This document shows, piece by piece, positions 35,405 through 44,680 of a stretch of DNA of 64,000 nt (its first letter is position 1; each line of letters opens with the position of its first letter). The notes beneath the pieces are model-generated. The model was given only the letters and a program-made list of their open reading frames with translations, searched no databases and was not told where the DNA came from. This DNA is from Litoreibacter albidus (GTDB lineage: Bacteria; Pseudomonadota; Alphaproteobacteria; Rhodobacterales; Rhodobacteraceae), in assembly GCF_900107015.1 (NCBI RefSeq), contig NZ_FNOI01000001.1:188501-252500 (forward strand), read 5' to 3'. The position numbers and the translations under genes are program-made.

Positions 35405-35568
35405 AACTTTATCCCTTTAATTCTCATGTGTTGGCGACGGCGGCTAAGGCGCTGCGCCTACGATGGGATAAAGCTACGCGAAAGGAGCGCCGACGCCTTG
35501 AACGTCAGCCGCAACAGTATGAACCAGAGCGTCAAACACGCAAAATCGTTGACGTATTTTCCCGCGCG

Positions 35569-36675
35569 TTAACGCAGCATCTCTTCCAGATCTGTAATGA
35601 ACTCACTGTGCATCCGCACCAGCCTATCGGATGGCTGGCGAAGGGCGAGTGTCTCCCCCAACGGGTCCTCAGCCGTGATCGCGCTGCCGGAGAGCTGTTG
35701 CAACACATGGTGGCCGCAGAATGGGACGTAAACCTCTGAATAGCCGCCCTCGTGGACCAGAACCAATCGGTCGCCACACAGCTCAGATGCTGCGTCCATA
35801 GCCATTTCGGTCAACGCGCGAAATGTCTCGGCCGTTGCCATCATACGCGACAGCGGGTCCACTGCGGCTGCGTCATAGCCACAGGCGACGATGATCACGT
35901 CGGGTTGGAAGTCGCTGAGGGCAGGAAGCACCAATCGCTCCATCGCCTCCAGATACAAACGGTGCCCACCGCCGGGCGGCAGCGGGATGTTCAGGTTATA
36001 CCCTTCGCCCGCCCCGACACCGCGATCCTCTGCATCACCGGTATCCATCGGGTAGTTGCGTTCTTGATGCATGGATATCGTCAGCACGTCGTCGCGATCA
36101 TAGAATATAGCTTCGGTACCATTGCCGTGGTGCACGTCCCAATCCAGCACAGCCACACGGTCGGTCAGGCGGTGCTCCAGCGCGGCCTCCACGGCGATGG
36201 CGATGTTGGCAAGTAGACAGAACCCGTTGGGGAAGTCCGGCAGGCAATGGTGGCCGGGCGGGCGGGACAGGGCGTATGCGTTCTGCATGTCGCCCTGTAG
36301 CACCGAGAACAACGCGTCCTTCGCCAGTCCCGCTGACAAGGTCGCCATTTCAAATCCGCCCTGCGCGAAGGGCGTGCGCAGCCCCATGGAGCCACCGCCG
36401 GTATCCGATTTTTCCTTGAATTTACGGAGGAAAGCTTCTGGATGCACACGCAGAAGGTCGCCCCATGAGACAGGCGTCGCGGAGCGAGAATGCAGGTCTT
36501 GCACGAGCCCCGTGACGTCGAGCAGGTTCTTCAAACGTCGTTTGGTTTCGGGGTTTTCCGGCAGTCCGCCAGACGCCAACGGCTGAACCAATCCACCCAG
36601 TGGCAGTGTAAACGCGAAGTCACCACCGGCGTGCCAAAAGCACTTTTCGTCCCAGAAGAAGCCGGTCTTGGTCAT
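35569..36675 (-). CDS. Class II histone deacetylase-like amidohydrolase
   Basis: A 368-residue zinc amidohydrolase of the arginase/deacetylase fold. The signature motifs are SRPPGHHCLPD (active-site His pair), LDWDVHHGNGTEAIFYD (zinc Asp and His), and VACGYDAAAVDPL (second zinc Asp), with the late GGYSEVYVPFC carrying the GGY motif. Bacterial members deacetylate polyamines or other acetylated amines; the true substrate is not given by sequence. Its ATG overlaps the stop of the 78-residue gene upstream (ATGA). Confidence 0.87.
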   Translation of the reverse strand: MTKTGFFWDEKCFWHAGGDFAFTLPLGGLVQPLASGGLPENPETKRRLKNLLDVTGLVQDLHSRSATPVSWGDLLRVHPEAFLRKFKEKSDTGGGSMGLRTPFAQGGFEMATLSAGLAKDALFSVLQGDMQNAYALSRPPGHHCLPDFPNGFCLLANIAIAVEAALEHRLTDRVAVLDWDVHHGNGTEAIFYDRDDVLTISMHQERNYPMDTGDAEDRGVGAGEGYNLNIPLPPGGGHRLYLEAMERLVLPALSDFQPDVIIVACGYDAAAVDPLSRMMATAETFRALTEMAMDAASELCGDRLVLVHEGGYSEVYVPFCGHHVLQQLSGSAITAEDPLGETLALRQPSDRLVRMHSEFITDLEEMLR

Positions 36676-36908
36676 GGTTTTCCTTTCAGGCGGTAGCTGC
36701 CTTCGGGCAGATCCAAAGCCGCCGTAAGGTCGCGAATTTGGCGCAGTGAGAATGTCACTTTCTGTACCCGCTCCGTGTGGGGGTCGACTTGCTCCAGCGT
36801 GACGCTGTCATCGAAGGCGTTGATCGATATGTCGCCTTGCAAATAGCTGGCGCCCTCATCGATCAGTGTGATGAGCGTGGCGTCAAATTCGTGCTCGATG
36901 GTGAACAT
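36672..36908 (-). CDS. Small conserved protein coupled to the deacetylase
   Basis: A 78-residue soluble protein (MFTIEHEFDATLITLIDEG...) of alternating strands with a C-terminal helix RQIRDLTAALDLPEG. I do not recognise the family. Start at 36908 is chosen because GGAGGG lies just upstream; a longer in-frame reading to 36968 has no such site. The stop overlaps the deacetylase ATG by four bases, so they are translationally coupled and probably act together. Confidence 0.65.
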   Translation of the reverse strand: MFTIEHEFDATLITLIDEGASYLQGDISINAFDDSVTLEQVDPHTERVQKVTFSLRQIRDLTAALDLPEGSYRLKGKP

Positions 36909-37039
36909 GGGCCCTCCGAAGACTATTCGTGTGGCCTCACCGTAGGGTGGGTGGGCGCGGAATTGCAAATGCTCATCTGTGGGCTTGGCGCGGCGTGGCG
37001 AGGAGGATACATTCGGGGGAAATCAAGAAGGGTTCATCT

Positions 37040-37750
37040 ATGCGATTAATGCTATCTTTCATTGCGGCAGCAGCCTTGGGCGCGTGTACGGTCGAAACCG
37101 CTGACACGCCAACATCCCAACCTGCACCGCAAGAGCCGAAGGCGACCCAATCGCCGCCACAAGTGTCCTCGCGCACCGCAGTGTCGAACTTCAGGGCCGT
37201 CGTCGCGCAGGTGGAGCCGGTGGCGGAGCGTGAATGCCGCGCCCGCGCGCCAGACCTGAACTGCGACTTCAAGATCATCGTTGACGAGCGCACCAACCAG
37301 CCGCCGAACGCCTTCCAGACATTGGATAAGTCCGGTCGTCCTATTTTGGGCTTCACGATTGCGCTGATCGCTGATGCGCGCAACCGTGACGAGGTGGCTT
37401 TTGTGATGGGCCATGAGGCGGCGCATCACATCTCCAAGCACCTTGCCAAGCAGCAACAAACCGCGATTGGCGGGGCCATCATCGGCGGTATCATCGCGGC
37501 GTCGGTCGGGTTGGACGTGAACGCGGGCCAGCAGTTGGGCGGCACCGTCGGGGCGCGTGCTTACTCGAAGAACAACGAGCTGGAGGCGGATGCGCTGGGC
37601 ACGGTCATCGCCAAACGGGCGGGCTATGACCCTGTGCGCGGGGCGCAGTTCTTTACGCGCATCCCTGACCCGGGCGATCGGTTCTTGGGGACCCATCCGC
37701 CCAACGCGAGCCGCATTGAAACTGTGCGCAAGGTGAACTCTCAACTTTGA
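37040..37750 (+). CDS. M48 family metallopeptidase lipoprotein
   Basis: A 236-residue zinc protease. The signal peptide ends in the lipobox LGAC (Cys16), followed by a Pro/Gln-rich linker. The zinc motif HEAAHH starts at His125 (HExxH), with the third ligand in NNELEADALG. A glycine-rich AIGGAIIGGIIAA segment between them is typical of periplasmic M48 proteases of the BepA/LoiP type, involved in envelope protein quality control. The short form lacks TPR repeats. The start at 37040 has AAGAAGGG upstream. It overlaps the dgkA start. Confidence 0.88.
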   Translation: MRLMLSFIAAAALGACTVETADTPTSQPAPQEPKATQSPPQVSSRTAVSNFRAVVAQVEPVAERECRARAPDLNCDFKIIVDERTNQPPNAFQTLDKSGRPILGFTIALIADARNRDEVAFVMGHEAAHHISKHLAKQQQTAIGGAIIGGIIAASVGLDVNAGQQLGGTVGARAYSKNNELEADALGTVIAKRAGYDPVRGAQFFTRIPDPGDRFLGTHPPNASRIETVRKVNSQL

Positions 37751-38115
37751 GGGCATTCGTCAAACGTGAATGGCAGCGGTTCTCGGATCGCTGCCGTTGG
37801 TCCTTGCAAGGCGTCGTGGCCATGTGGGGCGCGGAGCCGAGTTTCCGCTTTTGGTCCTGCCTGAATGTGGCCTCCGCCGCGTTGGCTTTCGCCTTACCGC
37901 TGAGCGGCGAGGGGCGGGCGTTGATACTGGCCTTGGGGGTGCTCGTGCTTGCGGCGGAGGGGTTGAACACAGGCGTTGAGGCGGCTGTCGACCGGAGCGG
38001 GATGGAGCGCGATCCCCTTGCCAAATATGCCAAAGACGCCGCCAGCGCGGGGGTGGCCCTTACGGCGATTGCGGCGGGGCTTGCTTGGGTCATCCTGATT
38101 ATCGATTTGTTTTGA
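37747..38115 (+). CDS. dgkA: Diacylglycerol kinase (prokaryotic type)
   Basis: A 122-residue membrane kinase that phosphorylates diacylglycerol to phosphatidic acid. It has the three transmembrane helices and the catalytic signature AEGLNTGVEAAVDR, followed by AKDAASAGVALTAI. The TTG at 37747 overlaps the TGA of the M48 gene and restores the amphipathic N-terminal helix (FVKREWQRFSDRCRWSLQG) of the family; later starts would remove it. Confidence 0.9.
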   Translation: MRAFVKREWQRFSDRCRWSLQGVVAMWGAEPSFRFWSCLNVASAALAFALPLSGEGRALILALGVLVLAAEGLNTGVEAAVDRSGMERDPLAKYAKDAASAGVALTAIAAGLAWVILIIDLF

Positions 38116-38125
38116 AACGGTTTTT

Positions 38126-38515
38126 GTGCGGGTCAAGGCGGTTGATCCTAGGGGGCGCGGCGTGATCCAGCTTGAAAACATCCTGACGGATCGCGGCTCC
38201 AAATACGCGGTGTCTGGCGGGGCTGCGACGACGCGTCAGGAGGCGGCGGCCTTTGTGAAGGCGCTGTGCCGAAACAAGAAATACGCCAAGGCCACGCATA
38301 ACACATGGGCAGTGATCTTGCCGGACGGCACACCTGTGAAGAACGACGACGGCGAAAGCGGGGCGGGGATGGTGATCCTGCGCATGCTGGAGCGCGAAGA
38401 GGTCGTGGGGGAGGTCGTGGTGGTCACCCGTTGGTTCGGCGGGGTGAAGCTAGGCGGGGATCGCTTCCGGCGGGTGCAAGACTGCGTGCGGATGTATTTC
38501 GAGGCGCGAGGTTAA
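38126..38515 (+). CDS. IMPACT/YigZ family protein, single-domain form
   Basis: A 129-residue protein with the UPF0029/IMPACT fold: KYAVSGGAATTRQEAAAFVKAL, the ATHNTWAVILPDG motif, NDDGESGAGMVILRML, and VVVVTRWFGGVKLGGDR. It lacks the C-terminal domain of E. coli YigZ (about 200 residues) and has a short N-terminal extension. The GTG at 38126 is the likely start. Function of the family is uncertain, with links to translation control in eukaryotes. It follows dgkA by ten bases. Confidence 0.82.
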   Translation: MRVKAVDPRGRGVIQLENILTDRGSKYAVSGGAATTRQEAAAFVKALCRNKKYAKATHNTWAVILPDGTPVKNDDGESGAGMVILRMLEREEVVGEVVVVTRWFGGVKLGGDRFRRVQDCVRMYFEARG

Positions 38516-39067
38516 CGCGGTGGACGGTTGGAGTTTTGGCGAGTAACCTGCAGGGCCAAAATTGGCGTGGTTAATGCCTGTGTTTACTAGGAAATTGAGG
38601 GTCTGCGAAACGTATGCAAAGCGTCTGCATTGCGTCGGGCAGATCGTGGGTAATTGAGCGATTTAACGGTGCGCGCGGTAGGAAACGTTAAGGTTTGGTG
38701 TGTGTGGTCTAAAGGTGCGAAAGCCGATCTGGAAACCGTCGAGGGCAGATTCAGACGTTAAAAGCGCGTTTTCGTATGGGTGTTGATTTGGTCGCGAGTT
38801 TTAGGGGAGGGTGCGGACCTCGGGGTGGGTGCGAAGCGCCCTCCCTATGAGGGAGGGTTGAAGCCGTCTTGGAAACTGTCGAGGACATTTTCAGGCTGAA
38901 ACGGGCGGAGCCCTGGACGGGCGCTGCCCAGCGATGCCGGGCGGGAGAGGTTTTCGGTGGCCAATTGAAACAGGGAGTTCGAATGTCCGGTCTGCGGGAC
39001 AAAAGCGGACCTTGAGCTCATCCGGCGATGCACATAGCTTGCCAAGGGCAATAAAAGGCATTTAAGT
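38516..39067. other. Intergenic stretch with degenerate repeats, no gene
   Basis: About 550 bases without a convincing gene. Two related blocks, 38721-38768 and 38861-38908, are roughly three-quarters identical in direct orientation (AAGCCG....GGAAAC.GTCGAGG...), with a small CCTCCC/GGGAGG hairpin near 38839-38857 between them. An 83-codon open frame on the minus strand crosses both blocks and has repeat-derived composition. The right part becomes AT-rich before the DUF4279-like gene. Confidence 0.5.
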
Positions 39068-39538
39068 TTGAACGCAGTGGCAAATTATTTTGATGTAGAG
39101 CTTCTAATTCGTCACCCGAAATTGAGTGCCGACGAAATCACAAAAACCTTAGACTTGACTCCCGACGTTTCGTTTAACGTAGGCGAACAACGCGTGACAC
39201 CGGTGGGGACGACACTCGACGGTAAGTATAGACACTCGAGTTGGTCGCTTAGTTGGCAATTCGTTAGTGAGAAACGCTTTTTTGCCTGCGTTGAAAGTGT
39301 CTTGAATAAGTTGAAACCGAAACAATCATTCTTTGTGCAGATTGCAGAAGAAGGTGGCAAAACGATGTTGAACCTTAAACTCTACGGCAGAGTTCATAGT
39401 GGTGATGTCGGAACGATGAAACTTATAGAGGCGCTAAAGCAGATGGAAATTTTATTAGGGCTGGAGGTTTTTCCAGACTGGGATGAAGCGGAAGAGTCCC
39501 TAAACACACTTGCTCGACAGGCGCAAAAAATGAACTAA
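39068..39538 (+). CDS. DUF4279-like protein
   Basis: A 156-residue soluble protein resembling DUF4279: FDVELLIRHPKLSADEITKTLDLTPDVSFNVGEQR, a WSLSWQFVSEKRF strand, and a C-terminal LLGLEVFPDWDE. Family members are often found near toxins as possible immunity proteins, but no toxin is seen here. The first start is TTG 39068; a GTG four codons later is also possible. The gene is more AT-rich than dgkA or rimO, pointing to acquisition. Confidence 0.65.
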   Translation: MNAVANYFDVELLIRHPKLSADEITKTLDLTPDVSFNVGEQRVTPVGTTLDGKYRHSSWSLSWQFVSEKRFFACVESVLNKLKPKQSFFVQIAEEGGKTMLNLKLYGRVHSGDVGTMKLIEALKQMEILLGLEVFPDWDEAEESLNTLARQAQKMN

Positions 39539-39611
39539 GCGGCTGCTCGCTTTGGGCTCTAAGCCGACTTTTATAAAACACACTCGCTGGCTTGCCTTAG
39601 GGGCTCTGCCC

Positions 39612-39659
39612 GTTAATCGCGGAAATGATCCACTGGATCATTTCTTATTCGCGATTAAC
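39612..39659 (-). terminator. Long palindrome spanning the rimO stop codon
   Basis: GTTAATCGCG then GAAATGATCCA pair with TGGATCATTTC and, after a five-base bulge, CGCGATTAAC: 21 base pairs in all. One arm is the last codons and stop of rimO; the other is an inverted copy downstream. The rimO mRNA would end in a long hairpin but lacks a clear U run, so it may protect the 3' end or be a repeat insertion instead of a classic terminator. Confidence 0.5.
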
Positions 39660-41026
39660 CCCCACAAGTCATATTCCCCAGCCTCATCCACCAGCACGTC
39701 GACCATATCGCCAGCCTTCAGCCCCTCAAACCCTTCGTCGATGAACAGGTTCCCGTCGATCTCTGGCGCGTCGGATGTTGTGCGGCAGGTGGCTCCGTCG
39801 TCCTCGACCTCGTCCACAATCACCTGAATGGTGGTGCCGACTTTGGCGGCCAGCTTGGCCTCGGAAATGGCTTGGGCTTTCTCCATGAAGCGGTCCCAGC
39901 GGTCTTGTTTGACCTCGGCGGCCACATGGTCGGGCAGGGCATTGGAGCGCGCGCCGTCGACGTTTTCGTATTGGAAGCAGCCGACGCGGTCCAGTTGCGC
40001 CTCGTCCAGCCAGTCGAGGAGGTGCTGGAACTCCGCCTCCGTCTCGCCGGGGTAGCCGACGATGAAGGTGGAGCGCAGGGTGATGTCGGGGCATTCCGCG
40101 CGCCATGCGGTGATTTCGTCCAGCGTCCGCGCGGCGGCGGCAGGGCGGGCCATGCGTTTGAGCGTATCGGAGTGCGCGTGTTGGAACGGGATGTCCATAT
40201 AGGGCAGCAGCGCGTTTGCGGGATCGGCCATGAGCGAGATCAGTTCGCGCACATGCGGATAGGGGTAGACGTAGTGCAGCCGGACCCACAGGTCCTTTTG
40301 CGCGCCGAGGCTGCCAAGCTCACGGGCCAGATCGAGGATGGGCGCCTTGGAGGGGCGGTCCTTCCAGTCGGTGCCATAGGCGGAAGTGTCTTGGGAGATG
40401 ACGAGCAGTTCCTTGACGCCAGCCTCCACCAGCTTTTCGGCCTCGCGGATGACGGCCTTTTGGGGGCGGGAGGCGAGGCGGCCGCGCATGTCAGGGATGA
40501 TGCAGAACTTGCACTTGTGGTTACAGCCCTCGGAAATCTTGAGGTAGCTGTAGTGGCGCGGCGTGAGGGACACACCTGTCGCGGGCAGCAGGTCGATGAA
40601 GGGATCGGGGCTGGGCGGCACGGCCTTGTGCACGGCGTCGAGGACCTGCTCGTACTGGTGCGGTCCGGTGACGGCGAGCACGCTGGGATGGGTGCCGCGG
40701 ATGTAATCCTCCTCGGCGCCCAAGCAGCCGGTGACGATGACCTTGCCGTTTTCTGTGAGGGCCTCTCCGATGGCATCCAAGGATTCCGCCTTGGCTGAGT
40801 CTAGGAAGCCGCAGGTGTTGACGATCACCGCCTCCGCGCCCGCGTAGTCGGGGGAGATGGCGTAGCCCTCGGCGCGGAGCCTCGTGAGGATGCGCTCACT
40901 ATCCACCAGCGCCTTGGGGCAGCCGAGGGAGACCATGCCGATTTTCGGCTGGTTGTCGCGAGGGGCCTCCGAGAGCTTGAGCTTCGGGGCAAGGTCGGGG
41001 CGGAGGTTTGGGGGGTTCTGAGCCAT
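39638..41026 (-). CDS. rimO: Ribosomal protein S12 methylthiotransferase
   Basis: A 462-residue radical-SAM enzyme that adds a methylthio group to Asp88 of ribosomal protein S12. The N-terminal UPF0004 domain has [16 protein letters not shown] and [10 protein letters not shown] with cluster cysteines; the radical-SAM cluster is CNHKCKFC; a C-terminal TRAM domain ends [15 protein letters not shown]. The start at 41026 ([10 protein letters not shown]) is preferred to a longer Pro/Lys-rich frame reaching 41140 that would overlap the neighbouring gene. The last codons lie inside a long palindrome. Confidence 0.95.
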   Translation of the reverse strand: MAQNPPNLRPDLAPKLKLSEAPRDNQPKIGMVSLGCPKALVDSERILTRLRAEGYAISPDYAGAEAVIVNTCGFLDSAKAESLDAIGEALTENGKVIVTGCLGAEEDYIRGTHPSVLAVTGPHQYEQVLDAVHKAVPPSPDPFIDLLPATGVSLTPRHYSYLKISEGCNHKCKFCIIPDMRGRLASRPQKAVIREAEKLVEAGVKELLVISQDTSAYGTDWKDRPSKAPILDLARELGSLGAQKDLWVRLHYVYPYPHVRELISLMADPANALLPYMDIPFQHAHSDTLKRMARPAAAARTLDEITAWRAECPDITLRSTFIVGYPGETEAEFQHLLDWLDEAQLDRVGCFQYENVDGARSNALPDHVAAEVKQDRWDRFMEKAQAISEAKLAAKVGTTIQVIVDEVEDDGATCRTTSDAPEIDGNLFIDEGFEGLKAGDMVDVLVDEAGEYDLWGLIANKK

Positions 41027-41078
41027 GAGGGGCCGTATACGCTGGTCAGGGCTTGGGGGGAAGTGGGGTTGAGGCGGT

Positions 41079-42428
41079 TTAGATTGCGTCCTTTTCGGCT
41101 TCCTCCGATATGCTGGCGACGGAGACGTATTCTCTTTCATCGCGGTCCGCTTTGATTTTGGGTGCGCTCTTTCGCCATGCGACGAGGTTTTGACCGATCT
41201 CCCGGTAGAAGCGCGGGACGATGTCTTCTAGATCGACGATGAAGTTGGTTTGTTGCGTGAAGCGTGCACCGAGCCGCTTGGAGAGGAAGATGTTAAAAGA
41301 GAGAACTTGTAGCCCTGTTTTACCATCTTCGATCAGCTCTGGGGAGGCGAGAAGATCTGCGTATGAAAACTGTGTGGCTTCACTTCGACCCGGCCAGTTG
41401 CAGCGTATTGTTAGACCTTCTAAAGCGTCGCTTGGGATTTGACGTAAGAGCCAATTCAGACGTGCTTTCGAAGATTTTTTATCCTCGGGCGCTTTTAGAA
41501 ACATGCCAACATCGATTGTTCTACGAGAGATATCTGCAATGATCTCTAATGGCGCTGCCGCATCTGGGATGTCCAGCGTGCTTTGAAGTTGGTTGTCCTC
41601 ACGCAACAACGCCAATTCGTCTTTTTGTCGCTGCACAGGGTCTGCGATGTGCTTTCGCGACAGGCGTTCATGCACATATGTTTCGGTCATTCGCGTCAGT
41701 ATTAAAGATAGGTCCTTGGTTTCCTGATGCCACGCTTCAATCACGCGTGTCGCGTCTTCGGACTTAACTAGTATTTTTCCGCCTGTGGAAACTAATTTGT
41801 TGATGTTAGACCATTCCGGCGGCATTCGCTCGAACCCCTTAACCCCGGCGCTGTCGTCACTTAGGAAACGGCGTAACTCGTTGAGTAATAACGCTTGATC
41901 AGTGTCTTCGATCTCTTCGTTGGCAAGTAGTAAGCCCACATTTGTCAGTACGAACATCCATGACCAGTGATAAACAGGGATCTTTGACCTGCTTTTGCGC
42001 ACGTCTGCGATTGGATGGTTTTTGGGTGCTGAGGTGAACTCGTTAGAAATGGTTATAACTGCGTCGCAGCCTTGTTCTTTCGCAATCTCGCGGTATTTCT
42101 CGATCTGTTCAGCGCCGAGTGTTGCATTACCGACTTTAGCTTCGATTAAGGCTCGCCATTCCCGTGCGCCGTTCTTAACAACGATTAGGCCATCCGGGCG
42201 ATCGTTAGGTATGATTTTTTCGGCTTTGAAAACAATCTCGGTATAACACTCGATCTGCGAGCGTTTACCAATTCTTACACCAACCGAAGTCAGCATCGCG
42301 TTGCCGAATTCCTGAACACGAGAAAGACATGAAAGGACGATTGAGGTCGTTCGACCCTCTTTGGAAGTTGTCGCTAAGACCGGAAAAAGGCGAGCGATCT
42401 CTCCCTGTTTTAAGTAATCTGGGCGCAT
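41079..42428 (-). CDS. Orphan PD-(D/E)XK nuclease-like protein
   Basis: A 449-residue soluble protein that I cannot place in a named family. Residues 55-130 show a PD-(D/E)XK core: Glu60/Glu64 in IECYTEIVF, Asp79 in [11 protein letters not shown], Glu96-Ala-Lys98 in ALIEAKVGN, and Gln108 in [13 protein letters not shown], followed by a [11 protein letters not shown] strand. The remaining 320 residues are helix-rich with no recognised motif ([25 protein letters not shown]). It stands alone between rimO and asmA and is more AT-rich than either. An enzyme acting on foreign DNA is plausible but unproven. Confidence 0.62.
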   Translation of the reverse strand: MRPDYLKQGEIARLFPVLATTSKEGRTTSIVLSCLSRVQEFGNAMLTSVGVRIGKRSQIECYTEIVFKAEKIIPNDRPDGLIVVKNGAREWRALIEAKVGNATLGAEQIEKYREIAKEQGCDAVITISNEFTSAPKNHPIADVRKSRSKIPVYHWSWMFVLTNVGLLLANEEIEDTDQALLLNELRRFLSDDSAGVKGFERMPPEWSNINKLVSTGGKILVKSEDATRVIEAWHQETKDLSLILTRMTETYVHERLSRKHIADPVQRQKDELALLREDNQLQSTLDIPDAAAPLEIIADISRRTIDVGMFLKAPEDKKSSKARLNWLLRQIPSDALEGLTIRCNWPGRSEATQFSYADLLASPELIEDGKTGLQVLSFNIFLSKRLGARFTQQTNFIVDLEDIVPRFYREIGQNLVAWRKSAPKIKADRDEREYVSVASISEEAEKDAI

Positions 42429-42605
42429 TCAAATATCCTTAAGTAATTTCGATCAGATTGAACCAACAACATTAGCAAAGCAACTGTTTGGGAAAATCGA
42501 ATCTGTCACTTCAAGGCGCAGCCGAGGATCACTTGCGCTAAATCATTGTAGCCTGCCTCTCCAGGGCCTAACCTGCCCACAAACCCCTTAAGAGGAGCAG
42601 GCCCT

Positions 42606-44603
42606 ATGCGTTGGATAATCCGGATACTCGTCACGTTGATCAGCCTCATCGTGCTCGCCGTCGCAGGGTTGTTTATGATCCCCACGAACAAGATCGCGCG
42701 GTTCGCGGAAGGGCAGTTCGAGAAGAACACGGGCCGCGCGCTCAGCATTGCGGGGGATGTGTCGCCGCAGATATTTCCGCGCTTGGGCGTCAAGCTGGAG
42801 GACGTCGCGATCTCCAACGCGGAGTGGTCGGGCAATGGGCCTATGCTGGAAGCCGCGTCAATGGAGATGGGCGTAGGCTTCTCGGCCTTGATGGGCGGCG
42901 ACATCGTGGTCGAAGCCTTCGACATCCAGTCCCCTGTGATCCGGTTGGAGCGGTCCAAAGACGGGCTTGCCAACTGGGACTTCGTGACGGAACTGGGCGG
43001 CGGCGAGGACGGCGGCGGCTCGGCCGATGTGTCGCTGCCGTTGGCGCAGATCACCAACGGCTCCGTCGAGTTTGCGGACGCTCAAAGCGGCCAGTCCCAC
43101 GTGCTGACCGCACTGGATGCAACGGTGAAGCTGATCGACCTGAAAGGCGCGGGACGGCTGGAAATGTCGGCGCTGTATAAGGGCCAAGCGGTTAAGCTGG
43201 CAGGCACGGTGAACGGCGTGCAGCAACTGCTGGACGGCGGCGTGCAAGGCGTGGACGTCACAGTCAGCGCTGGACCCAACTCGGTGGCGTTCAAGGGCAG
43301 CGCGGGGCTGGACCCTGTGCAGGCTAAAGGCGCAGTCACGGGCGCGGTAACTGACCACGTGTCCTTGTTTGCGCTGATGGATCAGGCCGCGCCGCGCATC
43401 CCAGAGGGGTTGGGTCAAGAAGTGAACGTGTCGGGAGACATGACGCTGACCGCCGACAACCAGATGTTTTTGCGGGGGGCGACGATCAACCTGGACCAGA
43501 ACCAACTGACCGGCGAACTGGACGTCGCGCTGAAGGACACCCCCTATGTGACGGCGCGGCTGCAGGGCGACCGCCTCGATTTTTCCGCGATGAGCACTGA
43601 CACCACAGAAGGTGACGGCGCCGCGAACGCGGGGGCGGGGGGCTGGTCTGACGCGCAATTGGATGTGTCCGGTTTGTCTGGGGTTGACGGGGAGTTTTCG
43701 CTCAAGGCGAACGAGATTGATCTGGGCTCCATCAAGCTGGGGCGCACGGATTTGGGGGGCGCGCTCGACCGCTCTCGACTGGTGTTGGACTTGGCAAATG
43801 TGGGCGTGTTTGACGGCGCCGTTTCCGGCCAGTTTGTGGTGAACGGGCGCGGCGGCTTGTCGGTTGGCGGCGATCTGGCGGCCTCCAGCGTGGCGATGCA
43901 ACAGGTGCTGACAGATTTCGCAGGGTTTGAGCGGTTGGTCGGGGATGCGTCGCTCTCGCTCAAGTTTCTGGGCGTTGGCAACACGATGAACGAGATCATG
44001 AACGGCCTGAAAGGCTCAGGCCGCCTCGACGTGGGTAGCGGCGAATTGCTGGGACTGGACATCGCGGGGATGATCAAAAATCTGGACGCGTCATATCAGG
44101 GCGAAGGGTCCAAAACGGTTTTTGACGACATTACCGCCAGCTTTGACATTGATGGCGGGGTGCTGAGCAACACGGACCTGAATTTCGTAGCAGAGCTGCT
44201 GACCGCGACGGGCGGCGGCGCTTTGGACCTTGGCGGGCAGACGATCAAATATCGGCTGGCGCCGGTTGCGCTGGCAAGCCAACTGAGCGGCGGCATCCGT
44301 GTGCCTGTGATCATTGAGGGGCCTTGGAGTAACGTTCGGTTCCGCCCCGACCTGAAAGCGCTGATTGATGCGGACCTAGAGGCGGAAAAAGAGAAGCTGA
44401 AGGCACAAGCGAAGGCCAAAGAGGAAGAGCTTCGTGTCAAAGCCAAAGCGCGCGAGGCGGAGCTGCGGGCGAAGGCGGACGCCAAGCTGGAGGATGAGCT
44501 GGGTGTCGTGCGTCAAGACGGGCAAAGCGTTGAGGACGCATTGAAGGAAGGTCTTGAGAACAAGGCCAAGGACGCGTTGCGCAATCTTTTGGGCGGCAAC
44601 TAA
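42606..44603 (+). CDS. AsmA family protein
   Basis: A 665-residue envelope protein. It begins with one transmembrane anchor (RIRILVTLISLIVLAVAGLFM-like) and the AsmA N-terminal block (TGRALSIAGDVSPQIFPRLGVKLEDVAISNAEWSG), continues as a long repeat-rich beta region typical of bridge-like AsmA/TamB lipid-transfer proteins, and closes with an AsmA-C block (GLDIAGMIKNLDASYQGEG, LNFVAELLTATGGGALDLGG). The last 70 residues are a Lys/Glu/Ala helix. A role in phospholipid transport to the outer membrane is family-based. AAGAGGAG precedes the ATG. Confidence 0.85.
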   Translation: MRWIIRILVTLISLIVLAVAGLFMIPTNKIARFAEGQFEKNTGRALSIAGDVSPQIFPRLGVKLEDVAISNAEWSGNGPMLEAASMEMGVGFSALMGGDIVVEAFDIQSPVIRLERSKDGLANWDFVTELGGGEDGGGSADVSLPLAQITNGSVEFADAQSGQSHVLTALDATVKLIDLKGAGRLEMSALYKGQAVKLAGTVNGVQQLLDGGVQGVDVTVSAGPNSVAFKGSAGLDPVQAKGAVTGAVTDHVSLFALMDQAAPRIPEGLGQEVNVSGDMTLTADNQMFLRGATINLDQNQLTGELDVALKDTPYVTARLQGDRLDFSAMSTDTTEGDGAANAGAGGWSDAQLDVSGLSGVDGEFSLKANEIDLGSIKLGRTDLGGALDRSRLVLDLANVGVFDGAVSGQFVVNGRGGLSVGGDLAASSVAMQQVLTDFAGFERLVGDASLSLKFLGVGNTMNEIMNGLKGSGRLDVGSGELLGLDIAGMIKNLDASYQGEGSKTVFDDITASFDIDGGVLSNTDLNFVAELLTATGGGALDLGGQTIKYRLAPVALASQLSGGIRVPVIIEGPWSNVRFRPDLKALIDADLEAEKEKLKAQAKAKEEELRVKAKAREAELRAKADAKLEDELGVVRQDGQSVEDALKEGLENKAKDALRNLLGGN

Positions 44604-44621
44604 GACGCTGTCGGGCATTAA

Positions 44622-44655
44622 AAAAGCGCCGCCTCAATGACTGAGGGGCGCTTTT
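44622..44655. terminator. Bidirectional terminator between asmA-like gene and gcrA
   Basis: AAAAGCGCC and GCCTCA pair with TGAGG and GGCGCTTTT around a five-base loop, giving A and T runs on each side. It suits both convergent genes. Confidence 0.88.
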
Positions 44656-44680
44656 AATAAATCAAATGTGCGGCTTGGTC

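Noticed and set aside
38751-39002. 83-codon minus-strand open frame
   Set aside because: It crosses the degenerate repeats and is rich in Ser, Pro and Arg as expected from chance translation of a GC-rich repeat.
42858-43901. 347-codon minus-strand open frame opposite the AsmA-like gene
   Set aside because: It is fully antisense to a clear AsmA-family protein and has the His/Arg/Gln-rich composition of a shadow frame in GC-rich DNA.
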